DNA of 13,207 bases, taken from assembly GCA_905206195.1 (NCBI GenBank), contig CAJLGN010000011.1:1-13207 (forward strand), read 5' to 3'. Below the pieces are notes generated by a model that saw only the letters and a list, made by a program, of their open reading frames with translations, was not told the origin of the DNA and ran no database searches. Positions 6,607 through 13,207 of the stretch are shown piece after piece. The position numbers and the translations under genes were made by a program. Position 1 is the first letter of the stretch; every line of letters begins with the position of its first letter. This DNA is from an uncultured Roseburia sp. GTDB taxonomy: Bacteria; Bacillota; Clostridia; Lachnospirales; Lachnospiraceae.

Positions 6607-7491
6607 TTAACCTCCGCATCTGCTGCACTTTCTCCGCTGTCCGGCCTCCTCCAAACGGACAAGCAAAATCGTGCGCTTGATACCACCACAACTGATATCT
6701 GTGTGATAACGGTCACCTTGATCCGTAATATAGAGTAGACCACCTGTGACACCACCCCCGGCACACAGTGAACAGGGGTGATATCGCCCCCCATTTTCAT
6801 TCCTTTCGGCGTTGATCGTCCTATAGTCGGCTGATCGAACAGACAACTTTAAATGTGTGCAGGCATCCGACACATGATACACGCTTCCGTTTTCTGTCAT
6901 ATAAACCCATGCCCCTGGCCCCTCCGCCTCTCCAACACCGCGCCAGCCGTTCCATTTCCTGCAATCAGCCTTCTGTGTCAGCCACAGATCCCCCATTCCA
7001 AAAAAATTGATCGGCAGCTGCATACGGTATCGTGCCCTCAATAGAATTTCTTGCTCTGAAAACTGTGATTCCAACAAACTGATGCCGATACTCCCTCCAC
7101 TCACATACTGCTTTACCTCCTCCCCTCCAGCTATTTTCTTCTGAAACAACACATTGGCGCCAAGCGGCTCCGCCATGGAATCCCTCGTTTCCCCTGTCAG
7201 AGTGACAGACAGTTCTCTCCCCGTATCATTTAGCACTTTCTGAACTTCAAGCTGTACCTGCATGACTCGGAAAAAGAATAAGATACTCACAAAAAAATAG
7301 GTAAGAAGCGGTAGAATGGCGGCAGCCTCCAGCGTGAAGGCAGCCAGAAGACGAGGGCATCGCGGTGTCTCCTTACAAGAATTTCGATATGTACCTACCA
7401 AACTTTTAAATGAAAATGTACTTCCAGGGAGAGATTCTACTTTTATTGTTTCATATATTTGTTCTGAATTTTCTAAAAAATAAAGAGACAC
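6607..7491 (-). CDS. TadE-like protein with two Cys/His modules
   Basis: The 294-residue protein has a TadE-like membrane anchor AFTLEAAAILPLLTYFFVSILFFF (51-74), then an extracytoplasmic region (about 75-195). It ends in two related Cys/His modules: Y205-H206-x4-C211 ... C240-x2-C243, and Y262-H263-x4-C268 ... C289-x2-C292, each introduced by a V/LYxTxxG strand. The spacing suggests two metal-binding or disulphide-bonded knobs at the tip of the protein; function is unknown. I recall this paired pattern in other Lachnospiraceae Tad proteins. The start is a GTG at 7491 behind GGGAGGAGGG. The first 40 or so residues are unusual: they are encoded by an AT-rich insert bounded by 25-bp inverted repeats (7351-7505), whereas TadE proteins normally begin a few residues before the hydrophobic helix. 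The expected Gly at the peptidase site is Ala50 here. Confidence 0.8.
   Translation of the reverse strand: MSLYFLENSEQIYETIKVESLPGSTFSFKSLVGTYRNSCKETPRCPRLLAAFTLEAAAILPLLTYFFVSILFFFRVMQVQLEVQKVLNDTGRELSVTLTGETRDSMAEPLGANVLFQKKIAGGEEVKQYVSGGSIGISLLESQFSEQEILLRARYRMQLPINFFGMGDLWLTQKADCRKWNGWRGVGEAEGPGAWVYMTENGSVYHVSDACTHLKLSVRSADYRTINAERNENGGRYHPCSLCAGGGVTGGLLYITDQGDRYHTDISCGGIKRTILLVRLEEAGQRRKCSRCGG
7351..7375 (+). repeat. Inverted repeat, distal arm
   Basis: This 25-bp arm pairs with the reverse complement of 7481-7505 with 22 of 25 identities. It contains an uninterrupted 13-bp shared core, ATCGCGGTGTCTC, at 7359-7371. Mismatches fall at 7352, 7358 and 7372. The arm lies within the TadE-like coding sequence (around KETPRCP, just before the membrane anchor). 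Confidence 0.9.
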
Positions 7492-7505
7492 CGCGATACC
7501 CTCCT
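7481..7505 (-). repeat. Inverted repeat, proximal arm carrying SD and GTG start
   Basis: Read on the minus strand this arm begins AGGAGGG, which is part of the ribosome site, and contains the GTG (7491-7489) that starts the TadE-like gene. It is the partner of 7351-7375. Because the arm itself holds the translation start, any inversion between the arms would swap the codons that follow while keeping the same initiation signals. Confidence 0.9.
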
Positions 7506-7510
7506 CCCAT

Positions 7511-8980
7511 TTAGTAATAAGAAAAACTTTTATTGCTATAAAAAATCCTTCCCTCAGGCTCCGCGCTGCCCAGCACCGAAAAGTTCCAAAACAGCGGATC
7601 CGCCGTGTATTCTATCCGATAGGCGATTCCGCAGATCAGATGGTCCACCCTGCAATTTCGGTACGCCGGAACCTGTCTGATATTCTGCTCTATGATATCC
7701 AGCATACGGTATGCAAGTTTTTCGCTCCCCATCGTAAACAAAAAACCTTTTAAATAATCTTGGTAAGAAAACCCGTACGCACAATCCTTTGACTTTGTGC
7801 CGTCCCCCAGCACCTCCGTCAGGCCCCCCAGGCAGGTCGTCCACTCATCGCCATTTTTTAAAAGCGCGACCCGATCCCCTGCAAGCAACGCACGAATGTC
7901 CAGAATGCTCTCCACATACGCCCACGCCGCGACAACCCCAATCTGCACCACCTGTACAACCACTGGGTTGCCCGTAAATCCGGCGAGGACATTCGCCACG
8001 CCAAGCGCCTCGCTCCGCTTCTTGGCGTCCGCCAGAATATGTGTCACGTTCGCCGCCTCCCGAATCAGCAGGAGTCTCTCCACCACTCCTTCCAGATTAT
8101 CTTTATCTGTTTCCTTCCCACAGAGGACATACTCTAGTTCATATGCGCGTGCATGATGCGACATTTCACTCAAATAATCCGAAAAATACCGATCCATATA
8201 TTCCAAAACCAGCACTCTATCATAGAGGTTCGCCTGCGGGGCGTGCTCCGTACTTCCCTTTTCCAGAACCCTCTTTTCTACCACATTCGCCGCTCCTCTC
8301 CTGTCCGAGAGCTCTCCGATTCCTCCTGTCACTATGCCAAGCAGTGCATTCCGTCTTATCTGTAGTACAAGCGCAAGCGGATTCTCCTCTATTCTGCCAG
8401 GTGTCTCGGGAAGTATTCTATCCGCATCCCCCTCTTTCTGCTGCTCCCGCTCCTTTTTTGCATCCTCGATGGCTTTCTGTGCATTTTCTACGCAGCCCCC
8501 TGTCTGCCGACCATTCTCTATCTCTTCTTTTTTCACACATTGATCATAGAGCTTCTGCACCATCTCAATCGGAAGATTCTTCTGCATATAATCTGCGATA
8601 TGTCGCAGAAAAACGCTGCCCTCTCCATCGGTCAAAAGCTCATATTCTCCTGCATAGGAATCCGAATGCGCAATCCCCATCATCTGCCCGGCGGCTCCCT
8701 TCAGGTCAAGATTCTTGCGAATCCTTGCCCCAAGTACACCTGTCACATACTCGATCCCAAAATTCTCTCCGCCGTACGCCCCATCCAGAGCCAAAAGATG
8801 GTAATCCTGCCACAGCTTCGGCTGATACTCTGCAAAAACTGATTCTATGGACAGATCTGACGTCAGATCTGCATAGACACTCAGCTGATAGTCTCTTCCC
8901 GCCTCCAGCAAAGCGAATAAAAATGACGCGATCAACATAAATGACAACGCAGAAAATACTGTGATACTCCCCCGCTTCAT
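7511..8980 (-). CDS. DUF5702 protein, TadG-like pilus-associated membrane protein
   Basis: The 489-residue product begins KRGSITVFSALSFMLIASFLFALLEAGRDYQ, a short basic leader with Gly4 before a hydrophobic helix (about 6-28). Next comes YADLTSDLSIESVFAEYQPKLWQDYHLLALDGAYGG, the characteristic opening of DUF5702 proteins encoded in clostridial Tad loci. The rest is a long, mostly polar extracytoplasmic region with a charged stretch at about 150-200 and a hydrophobic patch around GNPVVVQVVQIGVVAAWAYV. It is probably a TadG-like minor component; the biochemical role of DUF5702 is not known to me. Phe sits at +5 where pilins have Glu, so processing by the prepilin peptidase is uncertain. The ATG at 8980 follows AAAGG by 6 nt and lies 1 bp after the Flp stop. 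The next gene starts 19 bp downstream, behind the repeat cassette. Confidence 0.84.
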   Translation of the reverse strand: MKRGSITVFSALSFMLIASFLFALLEAGRDYQLSVYADLTSDLSIESVFAEYQPKLWQDYHLLALDGAYGGENFGIEYVTGVLGARIRKNLDLKGAAGQMMGIAHSDSYAGEYELLTDGEGSVFLRHIADYMQKNLPIEMVQKLYDQCVKKEEIENGRQTGGCVENAQKAIEDAKKEREQQKEGDADRILPETPGRIEENPLALVLQIRRNALLGIVTGGIGELSDRRGAANVVEKRVLEKGSTEHAPQANLYDRVLVLEYMDRYFSDYLSEMSHHARAYELEYVLCGKETDKDNLEGVVERLLLIREAANVTHILADAKKRSEALGVANVLAGFTGNPVVVQVVQIGVVAAWAYVESILDIRALLAGDRVALLKNGDEWTTCLGGLTEVLGDGTKSKDCAYGFSYQDYLKGFLFTMGSEKLAYRMLDIIEQNIRQVPAYRNCRVDHLICGIAYRIEYTADPLFWNFSVLGSAEPEGRIFYSNKSFSYY

Positions 8981-8981
8981 A

Positions 8982-9149
8982 TCAAACCTTTCCCGCTTTT
9001 CCGGTAATCGTGTCAAAAATATTATTCACCAGATCCGTCAACTGCTCCTTAAAAATCAAGACAAGGCCGATTAAGACAACTAATATTAAAATAAGTTCCA
9101 CAACCCCTACACCGTCCTCTTCTTTGATAAACTCTCTGATTCCTCTCAT
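8982..9149 (-). CDS. flp: Flp-type pilin (Flp1-like)
   Basis: This 55-residue protein is the likely major subunit of the Tad pilus. The leader MRGIREFIKEEDG ends at Gly13, and the mature form would begin VGVVE with Glu18 at +5, followed by a hydrophobic helix (about 17-33) and a short polar tail. Prepilin peptidase cleavage would leave about 42 residues, typical for Flp pilins. The ATG at 9149 is preceded by GGGGGTATAGG. The longer upstream extension to 9209 would overlap the end of tadC and encode sequence unlike a pilin leader. It sits between tadC and the DUF5702 gene, as in other clostridial Tad loci. No second flp copy is visible, and nothing in the local sequence suggests a separate promoter that would boost pilin over the platform proteins. 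Confidence 0.9.
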   Translation of the reverse strand: MRGIREFIKEEDGVGVVELILILVVLIGLVLIFKEQLTDLVNNIFDTITGKAGKV

Positions 9150-9177
9150 CCTATACCCCCATTCTAAGTCTGAAATT

Positions 9178-10464
9178 TTAAATTTGAAATGCCGACATGG
9201 CCGGGACAATCAATATCATCATGACGATCGCAAGCATGATCATCATCGGGAACAGCAACTTTGTGCCGGCCTCCTCCCCATATTTTTTTGCCGCTCTTTT
9301 TCTCTCCTCAAAAGCCATCTGCGCCTCCTCCTCCAAAAGTCCAATCAACGCGCACCCGCCCTTTCTTAGATTCTGTGTCAGAATGTTGCTGAATCTGCGG
9401 TATGCCGCCTGCCCACACCGATCACCGAATCTTCCATATGCCCGCACTTCCTCCATGCCATTTTCAATCTCCCGGCAGGCAATCAGCATCTCCTCATAGA
9501 CTGGCATTTCCACCGTCTCGTTCCATCCACGCTTTTTCTCATAAGAAAATGCAATCTTTTTCCACGCGCCCTGCACCGTCATCCCAGAGCTGAGCAAAAG
9601 CGCCATTTTACTCACCATATCGGAATATTCCAGCTCCAGCAGACACGCCCGCCTCTTTTTCTGCTCTTTTTCCCGCTCCCGCTGTAAAAGCGGCACAAAC
9701 AGGGCAAGTACCACGCCAAACAGAAGAATTTTCTCCGGCGTCCAATCTTTCTTTTCCCGCCATTTCAAACGGTATCCTCCCACTTTTCCTGGCAGCTCAA
9801 GAAATGATTCCCCCCGTCTCTCCCCCTGTGCGATGAGGAGTTTCTCTAATTGCGCGAAAAACGACTCCTCCTCTCCTAAAATTTTAGGAAAAACTCGAAA
9901 GTAAAATTCCTCCATCTCGACAGAGCTCCCGCAAGTCAACGTTACCCTTGCGCCCACAAGCTCTCCCTCCTCCAGAATCTCCTCCCCGATGACGTTCCCT
10001 TCCCGATCCATAATCTTGTAATTATCGAAGCTCCACTCTGCCCCGACCTTTCCACCCTGGTAAGTATCATGTATCACAACCTTCTCCCTGACACAGTTTT
10101 GTGACGCATTCTCCCCCGCAAATTCCCACGCAATCTCCTCCCGCGCCAACGCCAGATACCCTCGCTCCTCCTCCTCGGACAGCAGCTGCTCCGGCACGGT
10201 GAGCACATAATCAATCTCCTCTTCTCTCCCCTCAATGCCCAGCCCAAGCTTCCGCTCATAGTCCCCCTTGCCGTTCTCCCTTCTCTCAAGACGGCTCCCA
10301 TCGAAGGGTATCATATTGAGTCGCATCGCCACCCCCTCCACGCATCCGAGCGCAGATGCTGCCAGCAGAATTCCAACCACCTTTTTCCACTGCCCCTGTA
10401 AATCTTTTCTGCGTCTTATCCACAGCAATCCAGAGAAAAGTAAGGCAATTCCACACACGACCAC
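9178..10464 (-). CDS. tadC: TadC-like platform protein with an extracytoplasmic insert
   Basis: TadC is one of two type II secretion F-domain proteins forming the inner-membrane platform of the Tad machine. The 428-residue product has two N-terminal helices (about 1-17 and 28-45), a long hydrophilic region (about 46-240), a third helix (245-261), the T2SSF domain (about 279-390) and a last helix (405-424). Usual TadC proteins are near 300 residues, so the middle region is extra. Its segment GGKVGAEWSFDNYKIMDREGNVI...GARVTLTCG...FYFRVFP resembles bacterial Ig-like repeats (W.S.n..i....G.V ... V.Lt). Two helices before it and one after place it on one side of the membrane, probably outside. The GTG at 10464 is chosen because GGGAGG lies 8 nt upstream, directly after the tadB stop; no ATG start is available. 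Exact start confidence is moderate. Confidence 0.85.
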   Translation of the reverse strand: MVVCGIALLFSGLLWIRRRKDLQGQWKKVVGILLAASALGCVEGVAMRLNMIPFDGSRLERRENGKGDYERKLGLGIEGREEEIDYVLTVPEQLLSEEEERGYLALAREEIAWEFAGENASQNCVREKVVIHDTYQGGKVGAEWSFDNYKIMDREGNVIGEEILEEGELVGARVTLTCGSSVEMEEFYFRVFPKILGEEESFFAQLEKLLIAQGERRGESFLELPGKVGGYRLKWREKKDWTPEKILLFGVVLALFVPLLQREREKEQKKRRACLLELEYSDMVSKMALLLSSGMTVQGAWKKIAFSYEKKRGWNETVEMPVYEEMLIACREIENGMEEVRAYGRFGDRCGQAAYRRFSNILTQNLRKGGCALIGLLEEEAQMAFEERKRAAKKYGEEAGTKLLFPMMIMLAIVMMILIVPAMSAFQI

Positions 10465-10477
10465 ACATTTCACCTCC

Positions 10478-11215
10478 CTACACCTGAATATCCAGAATAT
10501 GTCCAGACAGTCCCATCGCCACTGCGTATACCGCCAACGCCGCACTCATGATGAGAATCCCCGCCGTATTTCCGTACAGCACGTCAAGAAAATCTCCCGA
10601 TGAAAATGTCATATACGCCAATATCGTGATTGGCATCGCGCTCATGACCCTTCCCTCAAGCTTTTTCCCGGCTAAAACCGTGGCGATCTCCCTCTCGACT
10701 TCAATCTTTCCTACGAGCTTTTGCACGGTAGTTCGGATGATTTTAACAAAATCACCTCCACTCCGCTTCGCAAAAGAGAATACCTCCGCAAAGCTCTCAA
10801 TATCCTCACATCCACTCCTCGCGCCGAAGTCTGCCAGAAGCTTTTCGAGTGGCTCATTCATCTCGATTCCAGCGTTTATCTGGTGTACCTCCACCAACAT
10901 CAGCGAAGTGCTCCCGTGAAGTTCCTCCAGCTCCTTCTCCGCCTCCCTCCATGCATTTTCCATAGAGTAGCCCGCCAAAAGTGCGGACGAAACTGCCTGC
11001 ATTGCATCCTTAAACTCATTTAAAAGCCGCTCCTGCCACTTTCGGAGGCGCTCCCGCCGGTATCTGCCAAGATACCAGAGCACCACAGCCGGGAACAGCA
11101 GCATTCCCCAGACAGACCGGTAAAATAACCAGGCGATAAGCGCCGTCTGTGCAACGCCGACAAGCAGACACCACAGCCCTTCCCTTGCTCCAATCGGATA
11201 TCTTCGGTAATCCAT
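10478..11215 (-). CDS. tadB: TadB-like platform protein (T2SSF domain)
   Basis: TadB pairs with TadC as the membrane platform that the TadA ATPase drives. The 245-residue protein has two N-terminal helices (about 13-30 and 33-50), a cytoplasmic T2SSF domain (about 65-190) with LLNEFKDAMQAVSSALLAGYSMENAWREAEKEL and FAEVFSFAKRSGGDFVKII, and C-terminal helices (about 190-203 and 215-237). The AL.AGYS.E.A and GGD motifs are typical of TadB. The length is a little short of the usual 300 or so residues. The ATG at 11215 is preceded by GGAGGAG at about 9-10 nt. It begins 53 bp after tadA and ends 13 bp before the tadC start, within the single operon. Confidence 0.92.
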   Translation of the reverse strand: MDYRRYPIGAREGLWCLLVGVAQTALIAWLFYRSVWGMLLFPAVVLWYLGRYRRERLRKWQERLLNEFKDAMQAVSSALLAGYSMENAWREAEKELEELHGSTSLMLVEVHQINAGIEMNEPLEKLLADFGARSGCEDIESFAEVFSFAKRSGGDFVKIIRTTVQKLVGKIEVEREIATVLAGKKLEGRVMSAMPITILAYMTFSSGDFLDVLYGNTAGILIMSAALAVYAVAMGLSGHILDIQV

Positions 11216-11268
11216 TGCGCTTCGCTCCTCCTCTCATTCCATCGCTGTCCCTCCATTTTTCATATCCT

Positions 11269-12492
11269 CTACAGAGAATCATAGCCTGCTCTTCGATGCT
11301 TCTCCGTGTTCTGCAGTGCCCCCACCCGGATGAGTTTTCCACAAACCCTTCCATTTTCCATCCCGCTTTCCTCAAACTGGAACAATTCCCGCAGTGTCAC
11401 CTGACCGTCCGCAATGCCGGCAATCTCCAAAATACTTAAGACCTTTCTACTTTTGTCCCTGAGCCTTCCAAGGTGAATAAGAATGTCAATCCCGGATGCG
11501 ATCTGCCCCCGGATCGCCGCAAGTGGCAGCTCTATTCCCATCAGCACCATCGTCTCGATGCGACTGATCATATCCCTCCCGGAATTGGCATGTCCCGTCG
11601 ATAGACTTCCAGCATGTCCTGTGTTCATCGCCTGCAGGACATCCAGCGCCTCCGCCCCGCGGCACTCTCCCACCACGATGCGCTCAGGGCGCATGCGGAG
11701 TGCAGTTCGTATGAGGTCGCGGATTGTGATTGGCACAACCCCCTCCGTGTTGGCATTTCTGGTCTCCAGTCGAACCAGATTCGGCTTATCAAGTAGCTGC
11801 AACTCCGCAGAATCCTCGATAGTAATAATGCGCTCCTCCCTCGGAATATACTGCGACAGTGCATTCAAAAAGGTCGTCTTCCCAGATCCCGTTCCCCCAG
11901 AGATAAAAATATTGTACCCGGACAACACCAGTATCCTCAAAAACTCTGCCGCCTCCTCTGTCACCGCACCAAATCGGATGAGATCCTCCATCCGAATCGG
12001 TTTTTCCGGGAACTTTCGGATAGAAATCGCCGATCCGTCGATTGCCACCGGTTCAAGCACAATGTTCACGCGGGAACCATCGGTGAGTCTGGCGTCCACA
12101 ATCGGCGACGATTCATTTACTACACGGTTACTGTGCCCCGCGATCTGCTGTATGACATCGTTTAACTTTTCTCTGGAGGAAAAATGTCTGTCAGACTCAA
12201 ATAATTGGCCATGCTTTTCATAGAAAATATGGTCCATGCCATTCACCATGATCTCCGTGACTTCCGCATCCTCCAAAAGCTCTTGCAGGACATCCAGCTT
12301 ACGCAGAGAATTGAACAGGAATTGCTCCAGTTCCTCCCGCTCCTGGAAGCCCAACATCTGCGTGCGGGAAAATTCTCCCGCCTGCTCCTCCACGAGCCGA
12401 TAAACTTCTTCGTCCCCAAGCTCTCGGCTCAGATCCATCTGCCCCATAATCTGCTCCCGCATAGTGCGAATCTGCGTGTCGGACACCTTCAT
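11269..12492 (-). CDS. tadA: TadA/CpaF-family pilus assembly ATPase
   Basis: TadA is the hexameric secretion ATPase (VirB11/GspE superfamily) that powers pilus assembly at the cytoplasmic face. The 407-residue product has an N-terminal domain (about 1-180) with EIMVNGMDHIFYEKHGQL, typical of CpaF. The ATPase domain has Walker A GGTGSGKTT (199-207), the Asp box IITIEDSAEL (222-231), the Walker B region RIVVGECRGAEALDVLQAM (271-289) and the His box TGHAGSLSTGHANS (291-304). All nucleotide-binding elements are intact. The ATG at 12492 has GGGAGG 6 nt upstream and overlaps the tadZ stop by ATGA, suggesting translational coupling. The N-terminal extension before the core is short compared with Gram-negative TadA but normal for clostridial members. 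Confidence 0.95.
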   Translation of the reverse strand: MKVSDTQIRTMREQIMGQMDLSRELGDEEVYRLVEEQAGEFSRTQMLGFQEREELEQFLFNSLRKLDVLQELLEDAEVTEIMVNGMDHIFYEKHGQLFESDRHFSSREKLNDVIQQIAGHSNRVVNESSPIVDARLTDGSRVNIVLEPVAIDGSAISIRKFPEKPIRMEDLIRFGAVTEEAAEFLRILVLSGYNIFISGGTGSGKTTFLNALSQYIPREERIITIEDSAELQLLDKPNLVRLETRNANTEGVVPITIRDLIRTALRMRPERIVVGECRGAEALDVLQAMNTGHAGSLSTGHANSGRDMISRIETMVLMGIELPLAAIRGQIASGIDILIHLGRLRDKSRKVLSILEIAGIADGQVTLRELFQFEESGMENGRVCGKLIRVGALQNTEKHRRAGYDSL

Positions 12493-13207
12493 GTGACACC
12501 TCCCGTCAGATATCCTCTGACATAGTCTCCAAATTCGCTCCAGGACAACTGCCGTAGCACGTCACTTCCACCGCGGATCTGCCTTGCGGAAAACGGGAGA
12601 TTCACCATCTGAATCCTCCCGCGGATGCCCTCTGCCTCCTCTCTGTCCACATGTTCGAGAAAATGATTCACCCGGCATTCATAAAAAAATCCTCTCTTGA
12701 CCGGGCAATAGATACTCGTGCAGTGCAACAGCATACCCAAAAATCCGCCTATTCCCTCTCCAAAGTCAAACACCACAGCCTCAAAATCGGTTTGCGCGGA
12801 CAGATACTCAAGCAGTGCCAAATAGTCCTCCCCAGTGAAATCATGGAGATTTTCAGGGTTCGCAAATGGTGGAATGTAAGACACCCGACCCACCTCGTAG
12901 ACACTCCGCAAAAAATCCTCCGCAAACAGGCGATTGTTCCGAAGTCTGTGCACGACATCCCCCAAATCATACACGCCAGAGAGTCCGTAAAGCCCTAGAA
13001 ACCCTGCGTATGCCATGAGGTTCACATACAGCGTCTTTTTCTTTTCTGCCAATGCTTCTGCCAGCACCATCGAAAATGGCATCTGCATCTCATGACCCAC
13101 GGGCGAATACACACCGATGATCTCCAGCCTCGATGGAAATGCAGTGGACACACTGCCCTCCCCAGGCGCCCGCCCGGTGAGAATTCTCATCTCGCGTAAA
13201 ATGTTCT
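12489..13207 (-). CDS. tadZ: TadZ/CpaE-like MinD-family protein, 5' end cut by the window
   Basis: TadZ localises the Tad machine at the membrane and belongs to the MinD/ParA-like P-loop proteins. The visible part has LEIIGVYSPVG, KKTLYVNLMAYAGFLGLYG and FEAVVFDFGEGIGGFLGML, the order seen in clostridial TadZ. The frame is open to the window edge: codons for NILRE precede the ATG at 13190, and that ATG has no clear ribosome site. The real gene therefore very likely begins outside, with the receiver-like N-terminal domain missing here. The P-loop region reads SPVGHEMQMPF (13074-13109), where related proteins have a GKT-type signature. The Gly, Lys and Thr are replaced, so ATP binding is doubtful, although the later VVFDFGEG strand is retained. 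It is first of the visible operon genes and overlaps tadA by 4 bp. Confidence 0.85.
   Translation of the reverse strand, partial: NILREMRILTGRAPGEGSVSTAFPSRLEIIGVYSPVGHEMQMPFSMVLAEALAEKKKTLYVNLMAYAGFLGLYGLSGVYDLGDVVHRLRNNRLFAEDFLRSVYEVGRVSYIPPFANPENLHDFTGEDYLALLEYLSAQTDFEAVVFDFGEGIGGFLGMLLHCTSIYCPVKRGFFYECRVNHFLEHVDREEAEGIRGRIQMVNLPFSARQIRGGSDVLRQLSWSEFGDYVRGYLTGGVT

Larger units (their letters stand above)
7351..7505. other. 155-bp inverted-repeat cassette, possible invertible segment or MITE
   Basis: Two 25-bp inverted repeats enclose a 105-bp core (7376-7480) with 28 G/C bases, about 27% GC, against clearly more GC-rich neighbours. The cassette spans the ribosome site, the GTG start and the first 40-odd codons of the TadE-like gene. 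In the present orientation the frame is open through it. Flipping the core would give GTG plus 13 further codons, then TAA followed at once by an in-frame ATG AAA ATG that reads through to the gene body. No transposase, recombinase or clear target duplication is visible. Whether it inverts is not shown by one sequence. Confidence 0.6.

Noticed and set aside
7242..7360. ATG at 7360 on the minus strand with GGAG upstream as an alternative TadE-like start
   Set aside because: It is out of frame with the membrane anchor and ends after about 40 codons without pilin-like sequence.
7376..7480. A promoter inside the inverted-repeat core
   Set aside because: The best candidate on the minus strand (TTTTCA, 17 bp, TACATA) matches consensus poorly, and the opposite strand offers nothing better. 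A promoter-switch model is not supported by sequence alone.
8041..8940. 299-codon open frame on the plus strand
   Set aside because: It lies wholly antisense to the DUF5702 gene, is very rich in Ser, Pro and His as expected of a reversed frame, and has no domain pattern.
11483..12223. 246-codon open frame on the plus strand
   Set aside because: It is antisense to the well-supported tadA ATPase and contains no recognisable motif.

Overview
The window looks like chromosomal DNA of a monoderm Clostridia, most likely a Lachnospiraceae. The reasons are strong GGAGG ribosome sites with GTG/TTG as well as ATG starts, a clostridial-type MurG outside a division cluster, and a Tad pilus locus without an outer-membrane secretin but with DUF5702, DUF6382-FHA and Flp1-like members. 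This placement rests on gene content and style, not on a database search.

Left part (1-4723), housekeeping and accessory genes: murG (+) with its own promoter; a HIT-family protein (-); a small soluble histidine kinase (+) starting at TTG behind a promoter and a Spo0A-box-like heptamer; a flavodoxin-like/SCP2 fusion protein (-) whose 3' end overlaps the kinase by 14 bp; and a rhomboid protease (-) with its own promoter. The 158 bp between murG and the HIT gene (1201-1358) hold no gene and no convincing terminator. Bases 1-72 are T-rich and hold no gene.

Right part (4745-13207), all on the minus strand and read right to left: a Tad/Flp pilus operon. The order is tadZ (5' end outside the window), tadA ATPase, tadB and tadC platform proteins, a tiny Flp pilin, a DUF5702 TadG-like protein, a TadE-like protein with two Cys/His modules, a TadV-type prepilin peptidase, a second small TadE-like protein, and a DUF6382-FHA protein. 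The genes are tightly packed, often with ATGA or 1-2 bp junctions, so they are probably one transcript with its promoter beyond the right edge. TadZ/TadA would act at the cytoplasmic face, TadB/TadC form the membrane platform, TadV processes pilin and pseudopilins, Flp is the fibre subunit, and the TadE/TadG-like proteins are minor components. The FHA protein may be a phospho-dependent adaptor.

The most unusual feature is a 155-bp cassette (7351-7505) inside the operon. Near-perfect 25-bp inverted repeats (22/25) flank a 105-bp AT-rich core (about 27% GC in a clearly more GC-rich surrounding). One repeat arm contains the ribosome site and GTG start of the Cys/His TadE-like gene, so the cassette supplies that protein's N-terminus. 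If it inverts, the first reading frame closes after 14 codons and an in-frame ATG directly after the stop could restart translation with a different, hydrophobic N-terminus. It could be a phase-variable switch or the relic of a small mobile element. No recombinase lies in the window.
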